A stretch of 64,000 nucleotides of DNA from Pseudomonas sp. JM0905a. GTDB taxonomy: Bacteria; Pseudomonadota; Gammaproteobacteria; Pseudomonadales; Pseudomonadaceae. Shown one piece after another: positions 7,730 through 15,186 of the stretch. The notes under the pieces were generated by a model that saw nothing but the letters and a program-made list of their open reading frames with translations, was not told where the DNA came from and searched no databases. The position numbers and the translations under genes were made by a program. Within the stretch, counting starts at the first letter, position 1. Each line of letters opens with the position of its first letter. Location: contig NZ_JACXBU010000010.1 in NCBI RefSeq assembly GCF_014700075.1, positions 121,938-185,937 of the forward strand, given 5' to 3'.

Positions 7730-9448
7730 TCAGACGTTGGATTGCAGGTGTTCGGCGGCATGGCTGGCGGCGAGATAGCCGAAGGTCAGGCCCGGGCCCA
7801 GGGTGATGCCGGGGCCGGGGTAGGTGCCGTCCATGATCGAGTTCATGTCGTTGCCGGCGGCGTACAGGCCGGCGATGGGCTTGCCCTGATGCTCCAGCAC
7901 GCGGGCCGTGGCGTCGGTGACCAGACCGCGCGCCGAGCCCAGGTCGCCGGTGTGCACGCGCACGGCGTACCAGGGCGCGCGCGTCAGCGGCGCCAGGCAG
8001 GGATTGGGCGTGTGGTGCGGGTCGCCAAGGGACTGGTTGTAGCTCGTGGCGCCCTTGCCGAATTGGCTGTCATGGCCGCTGCGAGCGTCCTCATTGTGGC
8101 GCGCCAGCGTTGCCGCCAGCCCCTGCGGATCGACGCCAATGGCGCGCGCCAGCCCTTCGGCCGTGTCGGCGCGGAACAGGTAGCCGGCTTCGATCAGGGC
8201 GCTGTTGTCCACCGGGCTCGGTCGCGCCAGGCCCATGCCGTAGCGGCCCATGGCCTCGGCATCACAGACCAGCCAGCAAGTGGCGATGCCTTCCCGGTGC
8301 ATGGCCTGGACGAAGCTGTGGTAGGAGTCGGCTTCGTTGGTGAAGCGCTGCCCGGCGCCGTTCACCGCGATGATTCCCGGCTTGGCGCGGTCGGTGACCA
8401 GATGGGGGAAACGCTCGGTCTCGCCGTTGGGCCGTCGCAATTTCGATACCGGCGCCCAGAAGAAATTGGCCGCCATGTCCGCTCCCGTTGCAGCATTCAC
8501 TTCGGTGCCCAGGCGTAGCGCGGTGCCGTCGTGGGTGGCGGGGGACATGGTGAGGTGTTCGCTGGCGGTATCCGGGCGGAAGGCGGCAGCCAATTCGCCC
8601 GCAGCGAATCCGCCCATGGCGCAGACCACACCGCCACGGGCGCGGGCGACAATCTGCCGGCCTTCCTTCTGTATGCGCACGCCGACGACCCGTCCGCCCT
8701 CGACCAGCAGCGACTCGGCGCTGCTTTGCAGCCAGAGCTCCACGCCATTTTCGAAGGCCGTGGTGGCCAGCCGCGCGATCATTGCGTTGCCCACGGTCAG
8801 GCGGGTGCCGCGCTCATGGCTGAGGCGGTCCAGGCCGTAGCGGGCCATGAGCTTCAGACAATGCCAGAGGGAGCGCGGCGAGCGGCGGAAACTGAGGAAG
8901 TGCTGGATATCGACGCGGTTCACCATCATGCCGCCGAACAGCAGCATGCCCTCCGGTGGGCGACGCAGGTCCTTGAAGCGCCGGCCCAGGCGGCGTCCGT
9001 CGAACTCGAGCATTTCCAGGGCCCGGCCTCGGTCGGTGGCGCCGTCTTCCAGTGGGTAGTAGTCCGGTGAAAAGGGGCGCAGGGCGTAGGCCAGTTCGGT
9101 GTGTCGTTCGAGAAAGCGCAGCGCCTCGCGTCCGCTTCTGATGAAGGCGTCCACCAGTTCGGGCCGGTAGCCGGGGCCGATGGTCTTCTTCAGGTAGGTG
9201 CGGATGGCTTCCGGGCTGTCCTGGATGCCGGCGGCCCGTGCCTGGTCGCTATCGAAGATCCACACGGCACCGCCCGAGATGGCCGAGGTGCCGCCGAAGT
9301 GCGGCGCTTTTTCCACCATCAGTACGCTGAGGCCCTTGCAGGCGGCGGTGGTGGCTGCGGCAAAGGCGGCGGCGCCGCTGCCAAGCACCACCAGATCCCA
9401 GGTGCCCGCGAGGTCTTCGGGGGCTTGTGTCTGCACGACAGAGTTCAT
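7730..9448 (-). CDS. KstD-like FAD-dependent dehydrogenase (copy 1 in the operon)
   Basis: A 572-residue paralogue of the flavoprotein at 5663-7402. The dinucleotide fold is LVVLGSGAAAFAAA, followed by GGTSAISGG; the C-terminal FAD motif is GLYAAGNDMNSIMDG; the ketone-anchoring motif TYPGPG (Tyr543, Gly547) and RFTNEADSYH are present. CCTGAGGAGCCAGCC gives a strong ribosome-binding site for the ATG at 9448. It starts 10 bp after the shikimate-dehydrogenase-like gene. The two copies share all motifs but diverge widely elsewhere, so they may act on different intermediates or form a heteromer. Confidence 0.85.
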   Translation of the reverse strand: MNSVVQTQAPEDLAGTWDLVVLGSGAAAFAAATTAACKGLSVLMVEKAPHFGGTSAISGGAVWIFDSDQARAAGIQDSPEAIRTYLKKTIGPGYRPELVDAFIRSGREALRFLERHTELAYALRPFSPDYYPLEDGATDRGRALEMLEFDGRRLGRRFKDLRRPPEGMLLFGGMMVNRVDIQHFLSFRRSPRSLWHCLKLMARYGLDRLSHERGTRLTVGNAMIARLATTAFENGVELWLQSSAESLLVEGGRVVGVRIQKEGRQIVARARGGVVCAMGGFAAGELAAAFRPDTASEHLTMSPATHDGTALRLGTEVNAATGADMAANFFWAPVSKLRRPNGETERFPHLVTDRAKPGIIAVNGAGQRFTNEADSYHSFVQAMHREGIATCWLVCDAEAMGRYGMGLARPSPVDNSALIEAGYLFRADTAEGLARAIGVDPQGLAATLARHNEDARSGHDSQFGKGATSYNQSLGDPHHTPNPCLAPLTRAPWYAVRVHTGDLGSARGLVTDATARVLEHQGKPIAGLYAAGNDMNSIMDGTYPGPGITLGPGLTFGYLAASHAAEHLQSNV

Positions 9449-9458
9449 GGCTGGCTCC

Positions 9459-10268
9459 TCAGGCGTCCTGCGGCATCACGCCCATGTGGGCGCCAAGGTT
9501 GCCCATCTGCGCGCGGGCCATTTCCGGGCCGGTCTGGATGCGGCAGCCCAGGACCCGTGCGAACTCCAGAAAGGGCGTCACCACCGGGCTGGTCACCACG
9601 TCGGCCACCAGGGCGGCAGGCGAAAGGGTTTCCAGCAGTACACCGGGCAGCGGCATTTCGCCGGTTCCGCCCATGCCCACCGGTGTGGCATTAGCCACCA
9701 GGTCGAAGGCTTCCAGGCTTTCGTACTGGTTGCCGATATCGATCCGGGGGAATGCCTGGCACAGGCGTTCGGCCAGGAGTTCGGCGCGTGGCTGGTCGAG
9801 GTCGGCGATCACCAGCTGGCGCACGCCGCCTTCGCACAGCGAGTAGGCGATGGCCGCACCGACGCCGCCGGATCCCACCACCAGCGCGCGGCGTCCGTCC
9901 GGCTGGAAGCCGTGGGCACGGGCGGCCTTGAGGAAGCCCTCCCCATCGACGTTGTCGCCCAGCAGGCGGCCGTTGGCCTCGCGGCGGATCACGTTCACCG
10001 AATCCAAGGCGGCGGCGCGGGGGCTGAGCTGGTCGAGTTGGCCAGCCAGGACCTGCTTGTATGGCACGGTGACGACACAGCCGCGCAGGTTCTTCCAGCC
10101 GCGCAGGGACTGGATGAACGCGGCGAGATTCTGCTCGGCCATGTCCACGGCGATCATCGCCAGGTCCTGGCCGTTCTCGGTGAACCAGGCATTGAAGTTT
10201 TCCGGCGATTTCACCTGGGCGATGGGGCTGCCGATGATGGCCACCAGTTCGGTTGAACCACGGATCAT
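9459..10268 (-). CDS. Shikimate dehydrogenase-like protein (atypical AroE family)
   Basis: A 269-residue AroE-fold oxidoreductase. The N-terminal substrate domain has GSPIAQVKSP, where the first of the two carboxylate-binding serines of SxSP is Val19 while Ser21 remains. The catalytic Lys71 (VTVPYK) and Asp108 (GDNVDGEGF) are present, and the nucleotide loop is GSGGVGAAIA. It is therefore likely active as an NAD(P) dehydrogenase but on an altered substrate. CAGGAGATCAGC precedes the ATG; the longer frame upstream is not supported. It is the first gene of a four-gene operon and faces the IclR gene. Confidence 0.85.
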   Translation of the reverse strand: MIRGSTELVAIIGSPIAQVKSPENFNAWFTENGQDLAMIAVDMAEQNLAAFIQSLRGWKNLRGCVVTVPYKQVLAGQLDQLSPRAAALDSVNVIRREANGRLLGDNVDGEGFLKAARAHGFQPDGRRALVVGSGGVGAAIAYSLCEGGVRQLVIADLDQPRAELLAERLCQAFPRIDIGNQYESLEAFDLVANATPVGMGGTGEMPLPGVLLETLSPAALVADVVTSPVVTPFLEFARVLGCRIQTGPEMARAQMGNLGAHMGVMPQDA

Positions 10269-10353
10269 GCTGATCTCCTGGGCTTGTTGTTGTGCCGGCA
10301 GTATTGCCAGCGCCCGGGGAGCGGCCAATGAAGCTGAAGAGCAATCTGGTTGT

Positions 10354-10376
10354 TTATCGCAGTAGCGCTGCGATAA
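10354..10376. promoter_or_regulatory. 23-bp inverted repeat, candidate IclR operator
   Basis: TTATCGCAG (10354-10362) and CTGCGATAA (10368-10376) are perfect 9-bp arms around a 5-bp spacer, midway in the divergent promoter. GCGATAATCGC (10370-10380) overlaps the right arm and resembles the core of the PcaR box as I remember it (GTTCGATAATCGCAC). It is the natural target of the adjacent IclR protein. Confidence 0.6.
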
Positions 10377-10410
10377 TCGCCGTCTTTGGCGAAATCAACG
10401 GAGTGAAGGA

Positions 10411-11181
10411 ATGAAGACGCCGGTCATTCACCAGCGAGACCTGATTGCCGGACTGCAGAAAGGCCTGGCGCTGATGCAGCTGTTCAGCGTCGACCACCCG
10501 CGCCTCAGCGTGCCGGAAGCGGCGGCCATGTCCGGGATGACGTCCAGCGCAGCGCGACGTTTCCTGCTGACCCTGGTGCATGAAGATTTTGCAGAGACGG
10601 ACGGCCGCCATTACTGGTTGACGGCCAAGGCATTGCGCATCGGCCAGGCCTACGTGGATTCGGCGCAATTGCCGCGCATGCTGCGCCCCATCGTCGAGCA
10701 GGTGGCGCGGACCACCCAGGAGCATGTTTCGGTGGGGCTGCGCGACGGCGACGACATCGTGCATATCGTGCGCAGCCGCTACAGCCACATCGCCTCGCTC
10801 TCCATCCGCCCCGGATCGCGGATGCCGATGTACTGCACGGCCAGCGGACGAATCTGGCTGGCGTCGTTTTCTGAAGAGGAGTTGGAGGCGTATTTCGCGC
10901 GGGTTGTGCTGCGTCAGCTGACGCCGTTTACGCGCACTGGAATCGACGAGCTGAAGGCGGAACTGCAGAAGGTCGCCGCCCAGGGCTTCGCCGTGGTGGA
11001 CCAGGAATACGAGGCGGGAATGTGCGTGCTCGGCGTGCCGCTGACCAATCGCAAGGGCGAACTGAAGGCCAGCCTGACCATCACCACCCACGCTTCACGC
11101 ATGAGCGGTGACGAGATGCGCCAGCGCTACCTGACGCCGCTGTACGAGGCGCAAGCATTGCTGAAACCGGTGCTGGATTGA
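10411..11181 (+). CDS. IclR-family regulator (PcaR/PobR-like)
   Basis: A 256-residue regulator. The N-terminal winged helix (LSVPEAAAMSGMTSSAARRFLLTL) is followed by the IclR effector domain (…SIRPGSRMPMYCTASGRIWLA…, GFAVVDQEYEAGMCVLGVPL). PcaR, PobR and PcaU of this family control protocatechuate and 4-hydroxybenzoate genes. GGAGTGAAGGA precedes the ATG. It is divergent from the shikimate-dehydrogenase-like operon with 142 bp between them, holding a 23-bp inverted repeat, so it most likely controls that operon and itself. Confidence 0.9.
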   Translation: MKTPVIHQRDLIAGLQKGLALMQLFSVDHPRLSVPEAAAMSGMTSSAARRFLLTLVHEDFAETDGRHYWLTAKALRIGQAYVDSAQLPRMLRPIVEQVARTTQEHVSVGLRDGDDIVHIVRSRYSHIASLSIRPGSRMPMYCTASGRIWLASFSEEELEAYFARVVLRQLTPFTRTGIDELKAELQKVAAQGFAVVDQEYEAGMCVLGVPLTNRKGELKASLTITTHASRMSGDEMRQRYLTPLYEAQALLKPVLD

Positions 11182-11185
11182 TGCC

Positions 11186-11280
11186 TTGTAGGGGCGAATT
11201 CATTCGCCAAGGGAGGCGCAGCCGCCCCCGAACTAGCGGCCGGACCTGCGGCCCGGTTGGCGACTGAAGTCGCCCCTACA
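11186..11280. repeat. Extragenic palindromic element (TGTAGGGGCGAAT family)
   Basis: The element starts TTGTAGGGGCGAATTCATTCGCC and ends GGCGACTGAAGTCGCCCCTACA. It fills the gap between the convergent iclR and quinate/shikimate dehydrogenase genes and may act as their shared transcription end. Confidence 0.8.
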
Positions 11281-11303
11281 GTGGGAATGATGCTCGGTTC
11301 GAA

Positions 11304-12161
11304 TCAGCCATTCATGCTGGCGAAATGCGCCATCATCCGCTCGGCATCGGCGCTGCGGCCGCTGATCAGCTCGAAGGCTTTCACGGCCTGGAACACCGCC
11401 ATGGTGCCGCCATCCAGGGTGCGGCAGCCGATGGCGCGGGCATTGCGCAGCAGTTCGGTTTCCAGCGGGAAGTAGATGATCTCCGCCACCCACAGCTCAG
11501 GGCGCAGCAGCTCGGCCGGCACCGGAGTGCCTGGCAGCTTGGCCATGCCGATGGGCGTCGTGTTCACCAGGCCATCAGCCTCGGCCATGGCGTTGGGCAG
11601 GTCCGTGCCGAGGGCGGCACGACCGGCACCGAAATTCGCATTGAGACTGTCCACCAGGGCCTGACCGCGAACGGCGTCCACTTCAAACAGGGTCAGCCGT
11701 TCGACACCCTCGGCCAGCAGGGCATGGGCCACGGCGGAGCCCGCGCCACCAGCGCCCATCTGCACCACCTGGCCGCGCTGCACATCCGGCAGGCCACGGC
11801 GGAAGCCTTCACCGAAGCCCAGGCAGTCGGTGTTGTGGCCGACACGCTTGCCGTCCTTCAGCACCACGGTATTCACCGCGCCGATACCGGCAGCTTCGGG
11901 CGAGAGTTCGTCGAGCAGCGGGATGATCGCCTGCTTGCAGGGGAAGGTGATGTTCAGCCCGGTGTAGCCCATGCGCTGGGCGGCATCGAGCAGGTCGGGG
12001 AGGGCGCTGCTGTCCAGTTTCAGCTGATCGAGGTCGATCAGTCGATAGAGGTAGCGGATGCCCTGGGCGTCGCCCTCGTGCTCATGCATGGCGGGGGTGC
12101 GGGAAGCCTGGATGCCGGCGCCGATCAGGCCGGCGAGAACGGATTGATTCTGCTGGGACAT
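11304..12161 (-). CDS. aroE: Quinate/shikimate dehydrogenase (QsuD-type AroE family)
   Basis: A 285-residue NAD(P)-dependent dehydrogenase that oxidises quinate to 3-dehydroquinate and shikimate to 3-dehydroshikimate. Its N-terminus GLIGAGIQASRTPAMHEHEG is the signature of the catabolic QsuD class rather than biosynthetic AroE. Ser20/Thr22, Lys76 (NITFPCK) and Asp112 (GHNTDCLGFG) are in place, and the nucleotide loop is GAGGAGSAVA. The start at 12161 follows AAGGGTTGAGCGCC. It lies 5 bp behind aroQ in one operon. This is a second dehydrogenase in the locus beside the atypical one at 9459-10268. Confidence 0.9.
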   Translation of the reverse strand: MSQQNQSVLAGLIGAGIQASRTPAMHEHEGDAQGIRYLYRLIDLDQLKLDSSALPDLLDAAQRMGYTGLNITFPCKQAIIPLLDELSPEAAGIGAVNTVVLKDGKRVGHNTDCLGFGEGFRRGLPDVQRGQVVQMGAGGAGSAVAHALLAEGVERLTLFEVDAVRGQALVDSLNANFGAGRAALGTDLPNAMAEADGLVNTTPIGMAKLPGTPVPAELLRPELWVAEIIYFPLETELLRNARAIGCRTLDGGTMAVFQAVKAFELISGRSADAERMMAHFASMNG

Positions 12162-12166
12162 GGCGC

Positions 12167-12610
12167 TCAACCCTTGGAGAACAGTTGGCCGAAGTGCTGG
12201 AGTGCCAGGCTGTAGCCCTGGCTGCCGAGGCCGCAGATCACGCCGACGGCGATGGCGGAAACGAAAGAGTGATGACGGAATTCCTCGCGCTTGTGCACGT
12301 TGGAAAGGTGCACCTCGATCACCGGCAGCTCGCTGGCCACCAGGGCATCGCGCAGGGCGACGGAAGTATGGGTCCAGGCGGCGGGGTTGATGACGATGCC
12401 GGCGCAACGGCCGCGAGCCTGGTGGATCCAGTCGATCAGTTCGCCTTCATGGTTGGTCTGGCGGAAGTCCACCTCGAAACCCAGTTCCGCAGCGGTGCGG
12501 CTGCACTGGGCGGCGATGTCGGCGAGGGTTTCGTGGCCATAGGTGGCGGGTTCGCGGGTGCCGAGCATGTTGAGGTTCGGACCGTTGAGAACCAGGACGG
12601 TGCGGGTCAT
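12167..12610 (-). CDS. aroQ: 3-dehydroquinate dehydratase, type II
   Basis: A 147-residue enzyme converting 3-dehydroquinate to 3-dehydroshikimate, here for quinate breakdown. The type II motifs are clear: [21 protein letters not shown] with catalytic Tyr24 on the mobile loop, [16 protein letters not shown], and [15 protein letters not shown]. The length is normal for the dodecameric family. The start at 12610 opens directly into the conserved strand. It leads the aroQ-quinate dehydrogenase operon. This is probably a second copy dedicated to catabolism; the biosynthetic copy would lie elsewhere. Confidence 0.95.
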   Translation of the reverse strand: MTRTVLVLNGPNLNMLGTREPATYGHETLADIAAQCSRTAAELGFEVDFRQTNHEGELIDWIHQARGRCAGIVINPAAWTHTSVALRDALVASELPVIEVHLSNVHKREEFRHHSFVSAIAVGVICGLGSQGYSLALQHFGQLFSKG

Positions 12611-12671
12611 TACAGCGGTATCTCCATTGTTGTTCTGGCTCCGTCCGGATAGCCGGAGCGGGATCGCAATG

Positions 12672-12700
12672 AAAATGTACCAACTGGTTAATTTGGTCAA
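12672..12700 (-). promoter_or_regulatory. Candidate sigma-70 promoter and dyad for aroQ
   Basis: On the minus strand TTGACC (12700-12695) and CATTTT (12677-12672) are spaced by 17 bp. ACCAACTGGT (12679-12688), a perfect 10-bp dyad, occupies the spacer, so a bound repressor would block the promoter. The -10 box is poor. The binding protein is unknown. Confidence 0.4.
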
Positions 12701-12770
12701 TTTGTCGGCAGGGGTTTTGTGCGGTAATCGGACAGGTAAAGCATCAGACCGTGTTCGAGCCACTCAGCCT

Positions 12771-12866
12771 GTGGGGGCGATTTCAGCCGCTAACCGGACC
12801 GAAGGACCGGCCGTCGAACTCTCAGGGGACGCTGCGCGTCCCTTTGCGAATGAATTCGCCCCCACA
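12771..12866. repeat. Extragenic palindromic element
   Basis: The element starts TGTGGGGGCGATTTCAGCC and ends TGCGAATGAATTCGCCCCCACA, with an inner GGGGACGCTGCGCGTCCC hairpin. It lies between aroQ and the methyltransferase gene, both leftward, and may end the upstream methyltransferase transcript. Confidence 0.75.
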
Positions 12867-12887
12867 GGAGGTAGTACAGCCTTCACC

Positions 12888-13712
12888 TCAGCGGCGGGTG
12901 ATCACCACCTCCAGGTACTCGCTGGGCACGATGAGCGACTCGGGACCGGCGCGGTTGTAGCGCTCCAGTAGCTCGGTCAGGTCCCGTTCGAGGGCGGTGG
13001 CGGCGTCAGTGGGAAGTGCTGCGAAGGCCTTGTGCACTGGGCCGTACCATTTGCGGAACACGTCGATGAAGTGCGCTGGCGACTGGTAGCGGAAGTTGAA
13101 GAGGCGCCGCGCCACGGAAATCTCGCGGGCGGTGTCGTCGAACAGTTCGCGCAGGTGGCTCTCCACGCCCCAGAGCGAGGGCGGCTGCACGCCGGGTGGC
13201 GGCGGCAGGTGGCGGCCGAGGGTCTTGAACACCTGGCCGATGAACCCGTCCGGCGTCCAGTTGGCCAGACCGATGCGCCCACCGGGACGGCAGACCCTGG
13301 CCAGCTCGGAGGCAGCCTTGGCCTGGTCGGGGGTGAACATCACCCCGAAGGTAGACAGCACGACGTCGTAGCTGGCGTCAGCGAAGGGCAGGTTCTCGGC
13401 ATCGGCCGCCTGGAAGGTCACCTCCAGCCGCTCGGCGCGGGCGCGTTCCAGGCCACGTTCCAGCAGGGCCTCTACATAGTCGGTGGAGGTTACCCGCCCA
13501 CCTCGGCGCGCAGCGGCCAGGGTGGCATTGCCGTTGCCGGCCGCGACATCCAGCACGGTCTCGCCGTGGCGCAGGTCGCAGGCTTCGGCGAGCAGTTCGC
13601 CGACCAGTTGCAGGGTGGTACCGACGACGGCGTAGTCGCCGCTGGCCCAGGAGGCCATCTGCTTGCTTTTAAGTGCGTTCAGATCAATAGCGGAAGTCAT
13701 TTCAGGGCTCAT
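12888..13712 (-). CDS. Class I SAM-dependent methyltransferase
   Basis: A 274-residue methyltransferase. Motif I is VLDVAAGNGNATLAAARRG, followed by VTSTDYVEALLERG, then ADAENLPFADASYDVVLSTFG and VCRPGGRIGLANWTPDG, as in UbiE/Methyltransf_11-25 proteins. The acceptor is unknown. The start at 13712 overlaps the DUF4242 stop as ATGA, suggesting coupling; an ATG at 13700 (MTSAID) is equally possible. It forms a two-gene operon with the DUF4242 gene, divergent from an AraC regulator that probably controls it. Confidence 0.85.
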   Translation of the reverse strand: MSPEMTSAIDLNALKSKQMASWASGDYAVVGTTLQLVGELLAEACDLRHGETVLDVAAGNGNATLAAARRGGRVTSTDYVEALLERGLERARAERLEVTFQAADAENLPFADASYDVVLSTFGVMFTPDQAKAASELARVCRPGGRIGLANWTPDGFIGQVFKTLGRHLPPPPGVQPPSLWGVESHLRELFDDTAREISVARRLFNFRYQSPAHFIDVFRKWYGPVHKAFAALPTDAATALERDLTELLERYNRAGPESLIVPSEYLEVVITRR

Positions 13713-13981
13713 TCGGCGGTGGTCGGGTCGATGATCGAGCTGATGCGGGAAATGCGGTTGACCGGGAAACCACCCTGGTGGGCGTGCTCCCTGACCTGCT
13801 CCTCGCTGGCGGCGATGTAAACGCAATACAGCTTGTCGTCGGTGACGTAGCTCTGTATCCACTGCACCTCTGGTCCGAGCTCTCTGAGCACCCGGCAGGA
13901 CTTCTGTGAAATGGCCTTGAGGTCTCGATCCGTGAGTTTTCCAGCTTCCGGTATCTCTCTTTCAATGAGGAACTTGGGCAT
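13709..13981 (-). CDS. DUF4242 small protein
   Basis: A 90-residue protein beginning MPKFLIEREIPEAGKL, with WIQSYVTDDKLYCVYIAASEEQVREHA, which is the DUF4242 (ferredoxin-like, proposed metal-binding) signature. Its function is not established. GAACGAGGTCACC precedes the ATG. It is the first gene of the pair with the methyltransferase and lies opposite the AraC gene. Confidence 0.85.
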   Translation of the reverse strand: MPKFLIEREIPEAGKLTDRDLKAISQKSCRVLRELGPEVQWIQSYVTDDKLYCVYIAASEEQVREHAHQGGFPVNRISRISSIIDPTTAE

Positions 13982-14107
13982 GGTGACCTCGTTTTCTTGG
14001 CTTTTTGGGTAGTGCGGCCACGCCGTTGCTCGATTGGGCAGAAGCGGCGTGCAGGGGAACTATCCGCCCGTTCCGGCATGCCGTCCTGCCCGAGCGTCGG
14101 CAAGGGC

Positions 14108-14147
14108 TGTCCGATCGTCCGCGCACCACCACTTGTCCGACGATCCG
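14108..14147. promoter_or_regulatory. Direct repeats, candidate AraC operator
   Basis: TGTCCGATCGTCCG (14108-14121) recurs as TGTCCGACGATCCG (14134-14147), 26 bp apart and matching at 11 of 14 positions. Direct repeats at such spacing are usual for AraC-family activators. They lie in the divergent promoter between DUF4242 and the AraC gene. Confidence 0.45.
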
Positions 14148-14202
14148 CTGCGAAATTCATACGCCGCCCAGAATTTCAGGAATGCGCCGGAGGTGAGGGC
14201 TG

Positions 14203-15186
14203 ATGGACGCTTTGTCGGAAACCTTGCGCGTCGTCCGCCTTGTCGGCGCGATCTTCATCAACGCGCGCTTCAGTGCGCCCTGGTGCTACCAGTCGCCCCG
14301 TGCCGATTCGGTGGCGCCCCTGCTGGAGCCGGGGGCCGAGCGCGTGGTGATCTTCCACCTCATCACCCAGGGCGAATGCTTCGTGGAGCTCGGCCGTGAC
14401 CGGCCTGTGCGCCTGGTGGCCGGAGACGTGGTGATTTTTCCCCAGGGCGACGCCCATCGCATGACTTCCCAACCCGGCCTGCCGCCGGCCAAAGGCGGGC
14501 GCCTGGAAGACGTATTGTCGCGCCGGCCCCGGCAACTGGCCTATGGCGGCGGTGGCGCGATCACCCGCCTGGTCTGCGGCTACCTGGCTTGCGATGCGCG
14601 GCTGGCGGATATGTTGCTGGCGGGGCTGCCGTCGCTGGTGCGGGTCAATGTGCGCGACTCCAGCGCCGGGCCCTGGCTGGAAGCCTCGGTGCGCTACGCG
14701 CTGTCCGAGGCGAAGTCGCCCCGGCCGGGCGGCGAGGGGGTGCTGGCCAAACTGGCTGAGGTGCTCTTCATCGAGGTGCTACGCCTGTACATGAACGAAC
14801 AGGCCGAGGGGCGTACCGGCTGGCTGGCGGGGCTGGGAGACCGGATAGTCGGTTCCGCGCTCAACGCCCTGCACAGGTGCCCGGCCCAGGCCTGGACGCT
14901 GGAGGAACTGGCGCGCACCGCCGGCACTTCGCGTTCGGTGCTGGCCGAGCGTTTCCAGCAACTGGTGGGCAGCTCACCCATGCAGTACCTGACCCAGTGG
15001 CGGATGCTGCTGGCGGCCAACCTGTTGTGCCGCAGCAACGCCCCCCTGGCGCGCATCGCCGAAGACGTCGGCTACCAGACCGATACCGCATTCAGCCGTG
15101 CCTTTCGTCGAGAGTTCGGCGCGCCGCCGGCGGCCTGGCGGCGCAATCAGCTGCGACGCCAGCCGGCGGGGCAATTCAGTCCATGA
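14203..15186 (+). CDS. AraC-family regulator with N-terminal cupin
   Basis: A 327-residue regulator. Residues about 15-200 are the cupin_6 ligand domain (RVVIFHLITQGECFVEL…LVAGDVVIFPQGDAHRM), and residues about 225-315 the double HTH (WTLEELARTAGTSRSVLAERFQQLVGSSPMQYLTQWRM, IAEDVGYQTDTAFSRAFRREFG). CCGGAGGTGAGGGCTG precedes the ATG. It is divergent from the DUF4242-methyltransferase operon. Its last 11 bases overlap the convergent emrB-like gene. Confidence 0.9.
   Translation: MDALSETLRVVRLVGAIFINARFSAPWCYQSPRADSVAPLLEPGAERVVIFHLITQGECFVELGRDRPVRLVAGDVVIFPQGDAHRMTSQPGLPPAKGGRLEDVLSRRPRQLAYGGGGAITRLVCGYLACDARLADMLLAGLPSLVRVNVRDSSAGPWLEASVRYALSEAKSPRPGGEGVLAKLAEVLFIEVLRLYMNEQAEGRTGWLAGLGDRIVGSALNALHRCPAQAWTLEELARTAGTSRSVLAERFQQLVGSSPMQYLTQWRMLLAANLLCRSNAPLARIAEDVGYQTDTAFSRAFRREFGAPPAAWRRNQLRRQPAGQFSP

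Noticed and set aside
7730..9448. Calling the two flavoproteins true 3-ketosteroid dehydrogenases
   Set aside because: Only the family motifs are shared; no steroid genes (KshAB, HsaC and so on) are in the window, and the neighbours are shikimate/quinate genes.
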